A stretch of 64,000 bases of DNA from DATJPD01 sp036394195 (lineage in GTDB: Bacteria; Pseudomonadota; Alphaproteobacteria; CACIAM-22H2): assembly GCA_036394195.1 (NCBI GenBank), contig DASWFO010000199.1, positions 12,192-76,191 on the forward strand. Direction: 5' to 3'. A program made the position numbers and the translations under genes. Under the pieces are notes generated by a model. It did no database searches. It was given only the letters and a program-made list of their open reading frames with translations, and had not been told where the DNA came from. Shown piece by piece: positions 54,556 through 64,000 of the stretch (the first letter of the stretch is position 1; each line of letters begins with the position of its first letter).

Positions 54556-54903
54556 CCAGACGATTGCAGCGCTGCGGCGTCCCCCTCCCGCAGCCTGCAA
54601 GGAACGCCGGAGCGCCCCACCCGCGCTCCGGCGTTCGATCGTTTAGGCGTGCGTCATTCGCTGCCGCCGTCCTCAAATTTCCGAGAGCATCGTGGCCGGG
54701 CGGCTGGGGCTACGACTGCATCGTCGGCAGTCAAGCTGCCTACAGGAGAAGGACCTCGGCGGCGGCGGCCGATGCGTTTCAGCGGTGCGGCAAATGCTTG
54801 CACGATTTATGACGCAAAAAAATCATCCTCGGGCAATGTCACAGCCAAATCACAGCCGCCCTCATTACAATAAGCGCGCCATAAAAATCAGGGGCGGCGG
54901 CTC
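54556..54903. other. Intergenic region between ferritin-like gene and hybrid kinase
   Basis: About 350 bases. It holds the terminator at 54603-54635 and the kinase ribosome site (AGGGG before 54904). The stretch 54800-54890 is notably A/T-richer than its surroundings, as expected for a promoter, but no clear -35/-10 pair was identified and no gene is supported. Confidence 0.4.
54603..54635 (+). terminator. Stem-loop terminator after the ferritin-like gene
   Basis: A perfect 12-base-pair inverted repeat, AACGCCGGAGCG (54603-54614) and CGCTCCGGCGTT (54624-54635), with a 9-base loop, then CGATCGTTT. It starts 48 bases after the stop. Confidence 0.7.
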
Positions 54904-56610
54904 ATGGCTGGAGTCGGTCGGTCGGGATTCATCTCCCCGCTTGTCGAATTATTGACCACGACGGCCGCGGAACGGGCCCGTCTCGCGACGGCTCACGCGG
55001 GATTGGGCGCGACCGGGGGACCGCTCGATCCGCCGCCGCCCCCCGCCGTGCTGGCGCAAGCCGAGGCCGACGCCGCGTTGCGGCAAAAGTCGGCGGCGCT
55101 GCATGCGGTCATGGACGCCCTGCCGGCGCTTGTGTTCGTCGCGCACGGCGCCGACGGCAGGCGGATCGCCGTCAATCGTCTTGCCGCGGATGCGCTGCGG
55201 CTTCCGCCGGATCGCGCGATGAAGATCGGGGGCGCAATCGCGGATCGCGGGGCTGAGTGGCGGGTGGAGCAAAATGGCGCCGAAATGCCCACCGATGAAT
55301 TTCCGGTGCAAAAAGCGGCGCGCGGCATCGAAGTGCGCAATACCGAATTCGACGTGGTGTTTCGTGACGGCACGTCGCGCACGCTGTTCGGCGACGCCGT
55401 TCCCGTGTACGACGCGGCCGGTCACTGTCATGGCTCGGTCGGCGTGTTCCTGGATATCACGGCGCGGCGTCGAATCGAGGACGAGCTGCGACGGGCGAAG
55501 AACGCGGCTGATCGCGCGAGCCAGGCGAAAACTCACTTTCTCGCCGCCGCCAGCCATGACCTCCGCCAGCCGCTGCAGTCGCTCGCGGCGCTGGTGACCA
55601 TGCTGGCGGTCCGCGAACGCGATACGGCCAAGCTGCAGCTGATCGAGCGGGCGGACCGCACGATCACGAATCTCGGCAAGCTGCTTGATGCGGTCTTGGA
55701 CGTGTCGCAGCTGGATGCCGGAGTCATCCGGCCCGAAATTTCCGAGTTTCCGGCCGAGCGGCTGCTGTCCATGATCGGCGAGGAGTTCGAGCTGACGGCG
55801 CTCGAAAAGGGGCTGCAATTCACGGTCCACGGCCACCCGGCCTGGGTGCGCAGCGATCTGGCGCTGCTCGGGCGCATGGTGCGGAACATCGTGTCGAACG
55901 CGATGAAATATACGGGACGCGGCGGCGCCGTCGAATTGTCGTGTATGGAAGCCGCGGGACATCTGGAGATCGCGGTCGCGGACACCGGGATCGGAATCCC
56001 GCAGTCGCAGCATAGCGTTATTTTCGAGGAGTTCCGCCAGCTGATGAATCCGCGCCACGACCCGAGCCAGGGCCTCGGTCTCGGCCTTGCGATCGTATCG
56101 CGGATGGCGCGGCTGCTCGGGCACCGCGTGGCCTTGCGGTCGACGCTGGGGCAGGGGTCAACGTTTACGATCACCGTACCACTCGGGATCGAGCCGATCA
56201 CCAGGCCCGCGGAGGTCCCGTCGGACCCGGCGCCGCGCGGTCATCGGCAACGCGTGCTGCTGGTGGACGACGACGAGCTGGTGGCCGGAGCCTTGCGGGA
56301 CATGCTCGACATGTTCGGCTTCGACGTCGTGGCGGTGAGCTCGACGGCGGCGGCGGCCGATGAGGTCGCCAACGCGGACATTCCTTTCTACGCGATCATG
56401 GCGGATTATCGCCTCACCCCGGGGACCGGTCTCGAGGCGATCGAGGCGGCGCGGCGACGGTTTCCGGACATCCAAGCGGTCATCCTGACCGGGGATACCT
56501 TTGACGCGGCGCTCGCTGGTCTCGAGGCACAGGGGATCAAGCTCCTTCGCAAGCCTGTGCCCATGGCGGTGCTCGGCGAGCTTTTGAGCGGCGGGCGTAC
56601 GGCTTCCTAG
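54904..56610 (+). CDS. Hybrid sensor histidine kinase with PAS and receiver domains
   Basis: A 568-residue kinase without a membrane segment. A PAS-like sensor domain spans about residues 65-185, ending in VFLDITARRR. The phosphoacceptor helix is FLAAASHDLRQPLQSLAALV (His near residue 219), typical of the RpfC/NahK-type group. The ATPase part has IVSNAMKYTGRGG (N box), VADTGIGIP (G1) and GLGLGLAIVSRMA (G2). The C-terminal receiver shows LLVDDDELVAG, Asp in AIMADYRLTPGTG, Thr in VILTGDTFD and Lys in LLRKPV. The signal and output are unknown; a separate response regulator would be needed elsewhere. Confidence 0.88.
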   Translation: MAGVGRSGFISPLVELLTTTAAERARLATAHAGLGATGGPLDPPPPPAVLAQAEADAALRQKSAALHAVMDALPALVFVAHGADGRRIAVNRLAADALRLPPDRAMKIGGAIADRGAEWRVEQNGAEMPTDEFPVQKAARGIEVRNTEFDVVFRDGTSRTLFGDAVPVYDAAGHCHGSVGVFLDITARRRIEDELRRAKNAADRASQAKTHFLAAASHDLRQPLQSLAALVTMLAVRERDTAKLQLIERADRTITNLGKLLDAVLDVSQLDAGVIRPEISEFPAERLLSMIGEEFELTALEKGLQFTVHGHPAWVRSDLALLGRMVRNIVSNAMKYTGRGGAVELSCMEAAGHLEIAVADTGIGIPQSQHSVIFEEFRQLMNPRHDPSQGLGLGLAIVSRMARLLGHRVALRSTLGQGSTFTITVPLGIEPITRPAEVPSDPAPRGHRQRVLLVDDDELVAGALRDMLDMFGFDVVAVSSTAAAADEVANADIPFYAIMADYRLTPGTGLEAIEAARRRFPDIQAVILTGDTFDAALAGLEAQGIKLLRKPVPMAVLGELLSGGRTAS

Positions 56611-56659
56611 GAGACTTAGGACCCTCGCGCCGGCAGCGCCCGGATGCTATCCAGGCGCG

Positions 56660-58792
56660 ATGACTTCGATGCAGCGCGCGGCGCGCGATTGGTTTGCGCG
56701 AAGTTCGAACCAGATCGCGCTGTCCACCGCGACCCGCGGCTTGATCGCGACCGCGACGCCGCTGTTCGTCCTGTCCTGGCTGGGCGACGGTGAACTGGCG
56801 CATTTCGCGGTGATCGGCGCCATCGGAATCTCGATGGTCGACGTCGGCGGGCCCTATCGGCGGCGGCTCGCGGCGATGGCGATCGGCGCCGTCCTCGGCC
56901 CCTGCCTGATGATGATCGGCCTCGCCGTCGGGAACAACTGGTGGCTGGCGGGGCTGGTGATGGTCGGCCTGGCCATCGGCTCGAGCCTGGTGCGCGCCTT
57001 CGGACCCGGCGGCGTGTCGTTCGGGATCAATATGTCGGTCGCGTTTCTGATCGGGCTTGGCGGCGCCCCGTTCGGCGGCGGAAATATCGAGATCTGGGCC
57101 GGCGGCTATTTCTGCGGGGCCCTCTGGACCGTCGCCGTGACGCTGGCGTTCTGGCAGGCGCGGCCCTACCGGCGGCTCGAACAGGAGGTGGCGGGTGCGT
57201 GGCAGGCGGTCGCCGACCTGGTCGCCGCGGTCAAGCCGGAGGCAGGCGGCGAGCCGGGGACTGCCGCCACACGGCGCCGTCGCGAGCAGCTGATCGTGAC
57301 CCGTCATCGGGCAGCCCGCGAGGCGATTGAACGGGCGCATGACGTGCTCGGCGAGGTGCGGGCCGAAATCTCGGGTCCCGGCACGACGATGGCGCAGCTC
57401 GTCGTCCTCGTCGCATCGGCGTCGCGGGTCGGCGTGGCGGCCCTGACGCTCGGGGAAACCGTCGGCGCCGGCGGTTGCGGTGCGGGGGCGACCGCCTCGC
57501 TTCAAGCGGCAGTCGACCAACTCGAGCGGGTCACGCGGAGCATCGCGCAGGTGCTGCTGAGCGGCCGGGGCGACATCGACATCGAGCCGCTCCGACGCGC
57601 GCTCGCACCGCTCCGCGATGGTCCGGACGGCACGACCGGGCCGGCGATGCTCGCGATGGCCCGGGCGGTGCGCAACCTGGCCAACGCCGAGGAAGCGCTG
57701 CGTTTCCTCGGCAGCCGGCGACCGCGTGCGTTGCGGATGGTCCGGCTGCCGCTTGGGTCAGGCTCCGCGGGCGAACTGGTCGATCCGGTCCGCAAACACG
57801 TGACGCTGAGCTCGCCGATCTTCCGTCATGCGCTCCGGGTCGCGGCCGTGGCCGCACCTTGCACCGCGGCCATCGTCAAGTTCGACGTCCCGCACGGGAT
57901 CTGGCTGCCGATGACTGCGATCATCGTGCTGCAACCCGACTATGGCGGCACGCTGGAGCGGGCCGTGCAGCGCTCGGCCGGCACGGTGGTTGGCGCCGTC
58001 ATCGCCGGTGTCCTGCGCGTCATGCTGCACAAAACCATCGCCTTCGAATTCTCGATCGCGATCTTGCTGTTCGCGACATTCTTTTTGATCCGCCGGCACT
58101 ACGGGCAGGCGATTGCATTCCTGACGCCGCTGATCATTCTGCTGATCGGGGTCAGCGGCCCCGATCCCTGGGCCGATGTTCGCGATCGGATCCTCTACAC
58201 CCTGCTCGGCGCCATTGTGGCGATCGTGGCCGGCTTTATTTTGTGGCCGCAGTGGGAACATGAGCGACTGCCGGACCGCTTGGTGGCGGCCTTGCGCGCC
58301 GGCCGACGTTATGTCGGGGCCGTCCTGGACGCGCTCGGCGCGCCGTCGCCGTCGGTGGATCTAGGTCCTCTGCGGCGCACGGCCGAGGTCGAAGTGACCA
58401 ATCTCGAGGCTGCGTTTCAGCGCGTGACGACCGAGCCATCGCGTCAGCGCGGGCGGGTCGGCAAGCTGTTCATGCTGACCGTCTACATTCACCGCCTGTG
58501 CCGGCATGCGATCGCGCTGGAGACGCATCTCGGCGCCGCGGCGCTGCCGGTAGAGCTCTTGGCCCCGTTGCAGCGGCTCGTCGAAGCCGGGCTTGACGAT
58601 ATCGCCGATGCCTTGGCGCACGGGCGTTCGTCCGGGCCGCGTCCGGCGTTTGACGAGCCGCTGGCACGGCTGCGCGATTCACTCGCGCACAGCGGAGCCA
58701 ATGCCGGGGGCGTGAATCTGCTGCTGGGTCAGATCATCAGCGACATCACGGCCCTCAATACGGCCGCCGCGGCACTGGCGGCTGAACGCTGA
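56660..58792 (+). CDS. FUSC-family membrane protein (aromatic acid exporter-like)
   Basis: A 710-residue protein with two blocks of membrane helices (about residues 20-170 and 395-530) separated by a soluble helical part, the layout of FUSC/AaeB/YccS proteins. The second block starts near FRHALRVAAVAAPCTAAIVKF and includes PHGIWLPMTAIIVLQPDYGGTLERAVQRSAGTVVGA, the FUSC signature. Members export aromatic carboxylic acids or are of unknown transport role. The usual adaptor gene (AaeA-like) is absent, so the substrate is open. It follows the kinase gene by 49 bases and may be co-transcribed. Confidence 0.82.
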   Translation: MTSMQRAARDWFARSSNQIALSTATRGLIATATPLFVLSWLGDGELAHFAVIGAIGISMVDVGGPYRRRLAAMAIGAVLGPCLMMIGLAVGNNWWLAGLVMVGLAIGSSLVRAFGPGGVSFGINMSVAFLIGLGGAPFGGGNIEIWAGGYFCGALWTVAVTLAFWQARPYRRLEQEVAGAWQAVADLVAAVKPEAGGEPGTAATRRRREQLIVTRHRAAREAIERAHDVLGEVRAEISGPGTTMAQLVVLVASASRVGVAALTLGETVGAGGCGAGATASLQAAVDQLERVTRSIAQVLLSGRGDIDIEPLRRALAPLRDGPDGTTGPAMLAMARAVRNLANAEEALRFLGSRRPRALRMVRLPLGSGSAGELVDPVRKHVTLSSPIFRHALRVAAVAAPCTAAIVKFDVPHGIWLPMTAIIVLQPDYGGTLERAVQRSAGTVVGAVIAGVLRVMLHKTIAFEFSIAILLFATFFLIRRHYGQAIAFLTPLIILLIGVSGPDPWADVRDRILYTLLGAIVAIVAGFILWPQWEHERLPDRLVAALRAGRRYVGAVLDALGAPSPSVDLGPLRRTAEVEVTNLEAAFQRVTTEPSRQRGRVGKLFMLTVYIHRLCRHAIALETHLGAAALPVELLAPLQRLVEAGLDDIADALAHGRSSGPRPAFDEPLARLRDSLAHSGANAGGVNLLLGQIISDITALNTAAAALAAER

Positions 58793-58809
58793 AGCGCTCC
58801 GGTGGCCAC

Positions 58810-60387
58810 TCAGGGCGTGCCGCGGATGGCGCGGATCCGGTCCGACAGGTCGCTCCAGCGATACGGCTTGCTGAGGAACATGAACTCGTCGGTCAAACCG
58901 TGATCGGCGGATAACGCGGACATCGGATAGCCCGAAGCCAACAGCACTTGGAGGTGGGGGAGCAACTCCCGCGCCTGGCGGGCCAGTTCGATGCCGCTCA
59001 TGCCACTGGGCATGACCACGTCGGTGAACAGGACGTCAATGGCGCGGTCCCGCCGCTGCAGTTTCGCCAGCGCGCTGGGCCCGTCGGCGGCGGTGACCAC
59101 GTTGTAGCCGAGCGAGCGCAGCGTCTCGACGGCGACCTCCAGAACCTCGGGGTCGTCCTCGACGACGAGGACGGTTCCGGCGGCGGCGGCGATCGAACGG
59201 CGGTCGGCCGCGGCGGCGTCGTCTTCGAAGGCGTCCATGGTCGCGGGAAGAAAGAAGCTGATCCTGGTGCCGACGCCGATGTCGCTGTTGATCTCGATAT
59301 GGCCGCCGGACTGCATGACAAAGCCGTAGACCTGGCTGAGGCCGAGACCGCTGCCCTTGCCGACCTCCTTGGTGGTGAAGAACGGCTCGAAGGCGCGCGC
59401 GCGGGTCTCCGGCGGCATGCCCTCGCCGGTGTCCTCGACGGTGATCACGGCGTAGGGACCGGTCTTTATCCCGGACATTTGGGCGGCCCGGGCGGCGTCG
59501 ATCGTCTGCAAATCGGTCGCGATGCGCAGCTTTCCGCCCTGCGGCATGGCATCACGGGAGTTGAGCGTGAGGTTGAGCAAGGCCGCCTCGAATTGCGGCC
59601 CGTCCACATTCACTCCCAGCGGGCGGGCGGCAAAGCGCAGATCGAGCTCGATGGCCTCACCGCACGCGCGGCGGAGCACGGCGTCAAAGCCCCTGATCAG
59701 CTCGTTCAGCCGGTGCGCCTGGGGACGCAGCGGCTGACGCCTCGAGAACGCGAGAAGCTGCTGCGTGAGCTTGGCGCCGCGCGCGGCCGCGCGCTGCGCG
59801 GTCTCGATGATGCGGTTGCGCTGATGCTCCTCGATCTTCGGCCGCGACAGCAGGTCGAGCGCATTCGTGATAACGGTGAGCAGGTTGTTGAAGTCATGGG
59901 CGACCCCGCCGGTCAGCTGGCCCACGGCCTCCATTTTTTGCGACTGGACGAACGCGGCGCGCGTCTGTTCCAGCGCGTCCTGTACCTTCAGGCGGTCCGT
60001 GATATCGCGGGTGACCTTGGCATAGCCGACCAGCTTCCCGCTCTGGTCGCGGATCGGATCGATGATGACGCTGGCCCAGAAGCGGCTGCCGTCCTTGCGG
60101 AGGCGCCAGCCTTCGGTTTCGTATTTGCCTTCGTCAGCCGCCGTGCCGAGCGCGCGCGCCGGCACGCCGGCGGCGCGGTCCGCTTCGGTATAGAACCGCG
60201 AGAAGTGATGGCCGATGATCTCGTCGGCGCTGTAGCCCTTGATGCGCTTGGCACCGGTGTTCCAACTGCTCACCCGACCTTCGACATCGAGCATGAAAAT
60301 GGCGTAATCGACGACAGCGTCGACGAGAATCTGGAACCGTCGCTCGTTTGAGAACGGATCATCGAGGGAAATATTTTCGGTCACCAC
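58810..60387 (-). CDS. PAS hybrid sensor histidine kinase with receiver domain
   Basis: A 525-residue soluble kinase, GTG start. One PAS domain (about residues 18-135: [34 protein letters not shown]) is followed by the phosphoacceptor [21 protein letters not shown] (His near residue 165), ATPase motifs [20 protein letters not shown] and [14 protein letters not shown], and a receiver with [12 protein letters not shown], Asp in [15 protein letters not shown] and Lys in FLSKPY. The HDFNN-type acceptor differs from the kinase at 54904. PAS domains of this kind often bind flavin, haem or small ligands, but no LOV cysteine motif is seen. It converges on the FUSC gene. Confidence 0.88.
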   Translation of the reverse strand: MVTENISLDDPFSNERRFQILVDAVVDYAIFMLDVEGRVSSWNTGAKRIKGYSADEIIGHHFSRFYTEADRAAGVPARALGTAADEGKYETEGWRLRKDGSRFWASVIIDPIRDQSGKLVGYAKVTRDITDRLKVQDALEQTRAAFVQSQKMEAVGQLTGGVAHDFNNLLTVITNALDLLSRPKIEEHQRNRIIETAQRAAARGAKLTQQLLAFSRRQPLRPQAHRLNELIRGFDAVLRRACGEAIELDLRFAARPLGVNVDGPQFEAALLNLTLNSRDAMPQGGKLRIATDLQTIDAARAAQMSGIKTGPYAVITVEDTGEGMPPETRARAFEPFFTTKEVGKGSGLGLSQVYGFVMQSGGHIEINSDIGVGTRISFFLPATMDAFEDDAAAADRRSIAAAAGTVLVVEDDPEVLEVAVETLRSLGYNVVTAADGPSALAKLQRRDRAIDVLFTDVVMPSGMSGIELARQARELLPHLQVLLASGYPMSALSADHGLTDEFMFLSKPYRWSDLSDRIRAIRGTP

Positions 60388-60568
60388 GCTTCCCCTGAAG
60401 CCAGTCTCGCGAACCCAGTGTTGTGGCGGTTAAGAATTGGACAGCGCTATGCGAAGCTCACGTCATTACTATTGCCTACGAATGAAGGCAAGGCTTTACG
60501 GCAGCAAGGAAAGTCGCAAACGAGCGGGTGGAGGCGCTGATCGGCGCGACACGCGGTATGATGCAACC

Positions 60569-61558
60569 ATGAGAGAGACCGGTGTTCGCGTGGCGGTCAT
60601 CGCGGCCGTCATGGCCGCAAGCCTGCTGCTGCCGAGCCGGCCGAGCGCGGCCCAGGAGGCAACATGGCGGCATGGCATTCTCGAGGCCAAGAGCGATGCC
60701 GGGATCATCATGATGGTGAGCCGCGGGTTCGGCGAGCGGCAGAATTTGAAGATCGATCTCGTCCAGTTCAAGAGCGACGTCGTGGAAATGCAGGCATTGA
60801 TGTCGGGGGAGATCGACAGCTTCGACAGCGGCGTTTTCCTGTCGATCATCGCCGCGGCGCGCGGCGCCGACGTCAAGGTGATCGGCTGCCCCTGGCCCGG
60901 GATGCCGTACGGGATTCTCGTGCGCGGCGACATCGGGTCGGTCCAGGATTTGAAGGGGAAGAGCGTCGCGATCTCGGCGCCGGGGGCCAGTCCCGATCTG
61001 GTGGCACGCGCCCTGCTCGGCCAGCACGGCATGTCGCTCGCAGAGGTGCGGCTGGCCAATCTCGGCGGCGATGTGGATCGCTATAAGGCGCTGGCCGCCG
61101 GCGTCGTCGACGCCGCGGTAGTCACGATCGAGTATGTCCCGATTGCGGAGCGCCAAGGCATTCGGCTGCTCGTGCTGGCGCGTGACGTGCTGCCGCAGAA
61201 CATCCGCTTCTGCATCGTCTCGACCGGCAAAACCCTGGCCGCCCGGCGCAGCGAGGCGGCACGGTTTCTCGCCGCCGAGATGGCCGCCTGGCGCTACGCC
61301 GCCTCGCACCGCGAGGAGGCTTTGGCCCTGACGCGGGAGATCACCGGCGCCAAAGGCGACGATCCACGCCCCGGCTATTTCTTCGACGACGCGGTGCACA
61401 GCCACAGCGTCGATGCCGACCTGTCGATACCCGTCGACAAGCTGCGCTGGGCATCCGAGCAGCTGGCGAGAGACGGGACGCTGCCGCGGGTGTTCGACGT
61501 GACCCGGATGGTCGACCCGGAGATCCGCGCCCGGGCGGCCGAGCTGGCGACGAAATGA
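60569..61558 (+). CDS. ABC-type solute-binding protein (NMT1/SsuA-like)
   Basis: A 329-residue periplasmic binding protein. The start at 60569 is the Met that begins the signal peptide (RVAVIAAVMAASLLLPSRPSAAQ). The mature part has the NMT1/THI5-like fold: AKSDAGIIMMVSRGFGERQNLK, DVVEMQALMSGEIDSFDSGVF, DLKGKSVAISAPGASPDLVARALL, and ALAAGVVDAAVVTIEYVPIAE. Such proteins bind sulfonates, nitrate, taurine or aromatic acids. No permease or ATPase gene is adjacent. It is followed 123 bases later by an aminotransferase on the same strand. Confidence 0.82.
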   Translation: MRETGVRVAVIAAVMAASLLLPSRPSAAQEATWRHGILEAKSDAGIIMMVSRGFGERQNLKIDLVQFKSDVVEMQALMSGEIDSFDSGVFLSIIAAARGADVKVIGCPWPGMPYGILVRGDIGSVQDLKGKSVAISAPGASPDLVARALLGQHGMSLAEVRLANLGGDVDRYKALAAGVVDAAVVTIEYVPIAERQGIRLLVLARDVLPQNIRFCIVSTGKTLAARRSEAARFLAAEMAAWRYAASHREEALALTREITGAKGDDPRPGYFFDDAVHSHSVDADLSIPVDKLRWASEQLARDGTLPRVFDVTRMVDPEIRARAAELATK

Positions 61559-61681
61559 GGAACCTTTGGTGGGGTCCCGGGGCGGGGCGTCGAAAGCGCG
61601 CCGGGTCGCCGAGCATGAGTACGCTACTCACAACGCGAATCTCGTGATACCGTGGGTCGACTTTCAGGGGTCGGGCAGGGG

Positions 61682-63076
61682 ATGACGGGGTTCAACTTAC
61701 GCGAGCTGGTTGCTCGGCGCAGTGGCGAGAGATTTGCGCTGCACGAGCGGTATCTTAATAGTCAGATGGTCCGTGTGCTGCGGACGATCGGATTCGATCG
61801 GCACTACGAATCAGGCGTCGGTCCCTATCTCTATGACCGCGACGGCCGGCGTTATCTCGACCTGCTGAGCGGGTTCGGGGTGTTTGCCATCGGCCGCAAC
61901 CATCCGGTGGTCAAAGACGCCATCGCACAGACGCTCGAGGCCGATCTCCCGAACCTGGTGCAGATGGACGTTTCTGTTTTGAGCGGGTTGCTCGCGGAAC
62001 GCCTGCTCAAGCTGCTGCCCGACATGAACAAGATGTTCTTCTGCAGTTCGGGCGCCGAGGCGGTCGAGGCGGCGACGAAATTCGCCCGCTTCGCCACCGG
62101 CCGCTCCCGGATCGTCTATTGCGAGCACGGATTTCACGGGCTGACCTACGGCGCCTTGTCGCTGAACGGCGACGACGAGTTTCGCAGCGGCTTCGAGCCG
62201 CTCCTGCCGGACTGCACGGCCGTCCCATTCAACGATCTGCCGGCGCTCGAGGCGGCGCTGTCGACCCGGCAGGTGGCGGCGTTCATCGTCGAGCCGATCC
62301 AGGGCAAGGGCGTGAACGTGCCGGACGACAATTATCTGCCGGAGGTTGCGCGGCTCTGCCGCAAATACGGCACGCTGTTCGTGGCCGACGAGATCCAGTG
62401 CGGCATGGGGCGCACCGGACGCTTTGCCGCGATCGAGCACTGGAACGTCGAAGCGGATATGATTCTGCTGGCCAAGGCGCTGTCCGGCGGCCAAGTGCCA
62501 GTCGGTGCCGTGGCGCTCAAGCGGTGGATCTTCGACCGCGTGTTCGACCGCATGGACCGCGCCGTCGTGCACGGATCGACCTACTCCAAGACCGACCTCG
62601 CCATGGCCGCCGGCCTGGCGACTCTGACCGTCCTGGAGGAGGAGCGCCTGATCGACCGGGCCCGCACGCGGGGCGCCGAACTCATGGCGGATTTCGCGGC
62701 ACTGAAAGAGCGGCACGAGATGCTCGTCGCGGTCCGCGGCAAGGGACTGATGATCGGTCTCGAGTTCGGCACGCCGGACAGCCTCAAGCTCAAAATGGCC
62801 TGGGGGATGCTCGACCGGATGGAAAAAGGGCTCGCCTGCCAGACAGTCATCATCCCGCTGTTCACAAAACACCGGATCATCACGCAGGTGGCCGGTCACC
62901 GCATGCCGGTGATCAAGCTGCTGCCGCCCTACGTGATCTCGGAAGAGGATCGGGTGTGGACCCGCGAGGCTTTCGATGCCGTGCTGACGGATTGCCGCAG
63001 CGTCACCGGATCTGTGCTGCCGATGCTGCGCGACCTCGCGGCCGGCGCCATGCGGGACCGCGCGAAAGCGGGTTGA
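61682..63076 (+). CDS. Class III (omega-type) PLP aminotransferase
   Basis: A 464-residue aminotransferase. Motifs include YLYDRDGRRYLDLLSGFGVFAIGRNHP, MFFCSSGAEAVEAATKFAR, GFHGLTYGALSL, FIVEPIQGKG and VADEIQCGMGRTG (the PLP-facing Asp), and the PLP lysine in LLAKALSGGQVPVGA. It moves an amino group from a donor such as an amine or amino acid to 2-oxo acids in the cytosol. The substrate is not clear; the neighbouring binding proteins hint at uptake and use of an amino-compound. Start chosen at ATG 61682 because AGGGG precedes it. Confidence 0.85.
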   Translation: MTGFNLRELVARRSGERFALHERYLNSQMVRVLRTIGFDRHYESGVGPYLYDRDGRRYLDLLSGFGVFAIGRNHPVVKDAIAQTLEADLPNLVQMDVSVLSGLLAERLLKLLPDMNKMFFCSSGAEAVEAATKFARFATGRSRIVYCEHGFHGLTYGALSLNGDDEFRSGFEPLLPDCTAVPFNDLPALEAALSTRQVAAFIVEPIQGKGVNVPDDNYLPEVARLCRKYGTLFVADEIQCGMGRTGRFAAIEHWNVEADMILLAKALSGGQVPVGAVALKRWIFDRVFDRMDRAVVHGSTYSKTDLAMAAGLATLTVLEEERLIDRARTRGAELMADFAALKERHEMLVAVRGKGLMIGLEFGTPDSLKLKMAWGMLDRMEKGLACQTVIIPLFTKHRIITQVAGHRMPVIKLLPPYVISEEDRVWTREAFDAVLTDCRSVTGSVLPMLRDLAAGAMRDRAKAG

Positions 63077-63102
63077 CCCCGAGGGCCGGGTGACCGCCCG
63101 GG

Positions 63103-64000
63103 TCACTTCACCCGCTTAGCGGCCTCCTCGACCAGGCTCATGTCGACATAGCGTTGCACGTCGAGCCGGTTGTTGAGGAACCCGAGCTCGTGCTGAACGT
63201 CGAGGTTCTTCTGCAGGGCCGCGACATCGACCTTCGCCTGCGGATCGCGATAGTAGTCCTGTCCGGTGAAGACATAGCTCGCAAACCGCTCGGGCGGGAT
63301 CTTGGTGAACTCCGCGACGACCTTGACCGCCGCGTCGTGGTTGGCCGGGTCGTTGTACCAGCGCAGCGCCCGCAGATAGTCCTCGAGGAAATCGACGACC
63401 GCGGCGCGGTTCTTGCGCAGAAAGCCATCGGACGCGGTGAGCATGGAAATCTCGGTCGGCCCCATGGCGTCGCGCGACGTGAACAGCGTGCGCGCGGTCT
63501 GCCGCAGCCGCGGATCGAGATGGAACGGCAGGACCGAGATGATCAGGGCCGCCTTGCGCTCCTCAAGCACCGCATTCATGTTGGGCAGCGCCACCTCGAC
63601 GACCGTGACGTCCTTTTTCTCATCGAGCTTGCTGCGGCGGAGCATGAGCTTGGCCGCCATGTCGCCGATGCTGCCGACGGCGTTGGTGGCAAACACCTTG
63701 CCTTTCAGATCGGCGACCGAATCTATGCCGCTGTCGTTGCGCGCCATGAACTGCGTCGTGAAGTGCTCTCCGACGCCGTCGCGGTCCTCGTCGGCGAAGA
63801 TGCGCAGGTCGTCCATTTTCGCGTTTTCGATCGCGAGCGCGAACGACGAATAGCCGAACGGGGCGACGTCCAGCTCCCCGGCCGCGAGTGCGGAGGTGAG
63901 CAGGCTGCTGCCTTGATAGCGCTGCGGCTCGAGCACGTAAGAGGTGCCGTTATGCCGGCCGATTCCCGGCTGTGGGAACATGATCGGCGTGATCTCCGCC
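63103..64000 (-). CDS. ABC-type solute-binding protein, 5' end outside window
   Basis: At least 299 residues of a periplasmic binding protein of the NMT1-like family; the frame stays open to the window edge, so the signal peptide is missing. Motifs are TSALAAGELDVAPFGYSSFALAIENAK, DSVADLKGKVFATNAVGSI, PNMNAVLEERKAALIISVLPF, DFLEDYLRALRWYNDPANH and FTGQDYYRDPQAKVD. It is a different subfamily from the protein at 60569. It converges with the aminotransferase gene; partner permease genes, if any, lie beyond the window. Confidence 0.85.
   Translation of the reverse strand, partial: AEITPIMFPQPGIGRHNGTSYVLEPQRYQGSSLLTSALAAGELDVAPFGYSSFALAIENAKMDDLRIFADEDRDGVGEHFTTQFMARNDSGIDSVADLKGKVFATNAVGSIGDMAAKLMLRRSKLDEKKDVTVVEVALPNMNAVLEERKAALIISVLPFHLDPRLRQTARTLFTSRDAMGPTEISMLTASDGFLRKNRAAVVDFLEDYLRALRWYNDPANHDAAVKVVAEFTKIPPERFASYVFTGQDYYRDPQAKVDVAALQKNLDVQHELGFLNNRLDVQRYVDMSLVEEAAKRVK

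Noticed and set aside
61557..61590. GGAAC after the solute-binding protein gene as an EcfG promoter for the aminotransferase
   Set aside because: The bases 16-17 downstream are G-rich and show no CGTT-like -10 element.

Overview
The window is GC-rich, densely coded DNA from an alphaproteobacterium, most likely of the order Hyphomicrobiales (Rhizobiales), perhaps near Xanthobacteraceae or Nitrobacteraceae. The signs are the recA-alaS-icd neighbourhood, an NADP-type isocitrate dehydrogenase of the alphaproteobacterial kind, psd-pssA order, candidate GGAAC-N16 (EcfG-type) promoters, a near-match to the GAAC-N7-GAAC LexA box before recA, and many solute receptors. No rRNA, tRNA, CRISPR array, prophage or complete insertion sequence was seen. 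The lineage is an inference from gene content only.

Layout. 1-5.4 kb: flagellin 3' end, an anti-sigma factor lacking its zinc-finger part, a DcaP-type porin, three paralogous mini-lipoproteins and an orphan IS630-like DNA-binding domain. 5.7-11.8 kb: a tripartite RND efflux operon (pump, adaptor, NodT-type channel). 11.9-15.8 kb: larC-larE-larB, which make the nickel-pincer (NPN) cofactor, overlapping a Tat-exported aldo/keto reductase; no larA is present. 16-21.4 kb: a minus-strand set of an HpaB-type monooxygenase, a haem-binding beta-propeller-like periplasmic protein and a TTT-type solute receptor. 21.5-31 kb: five genes in which a transglutaminase / circularly permuted ATP-grasp / alpha-E set occurs twice, once as fused proteins (one also carrying DUF2126) and once as separate genes. 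31-33.5 kb: an Asp/Glu-racemase-superfamily protein, two halves of a ThDP decarboxylase and an AroQ-like protein, two of which have altered active sites. 33.7-37.2 kb: an MFS exporter, a nitroreductase, an orphan antitoxin followed by a PIN-toxin remnant, and an intact VapBC-like pair.

37.6-47.5 kb is housekeeping: recA, a SPINDLY-type glycosyltransferase, alaS, a VOC protein, a MetE-like methyltransferase, icd and a LOG protein. 47.7-52.4 kb: two c-type cytochrome genes, a LysM protein, psd-pssA and an OmpA-like lipoprotein. 52.4-58.8 kb: low-complexity secreted proteins and a ferritin-like protein, some preceded by EcfG-like promoter candidates, then a hybrid histidine kinase and a FUSC-family membrane protein. 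58.8-64 kb: a second hybrid kinase, two NMT1/SsuA-like solute-binding proteins without transporter partners and a class III aminotransferase.

The strongest leads for uncharacterised biology are the duplicated ATP-grasp/alpha-E/transglutaminase cluster, the larA-less NPN operon joined to a Tat-exported reductase, the small catabolic cluster with altered active sites (AroQ-like His81 to Phe; racemase-like protein without its cysteines), and a dispersed intergenic inverted repeat found near 16.4 and 33.6 kb.
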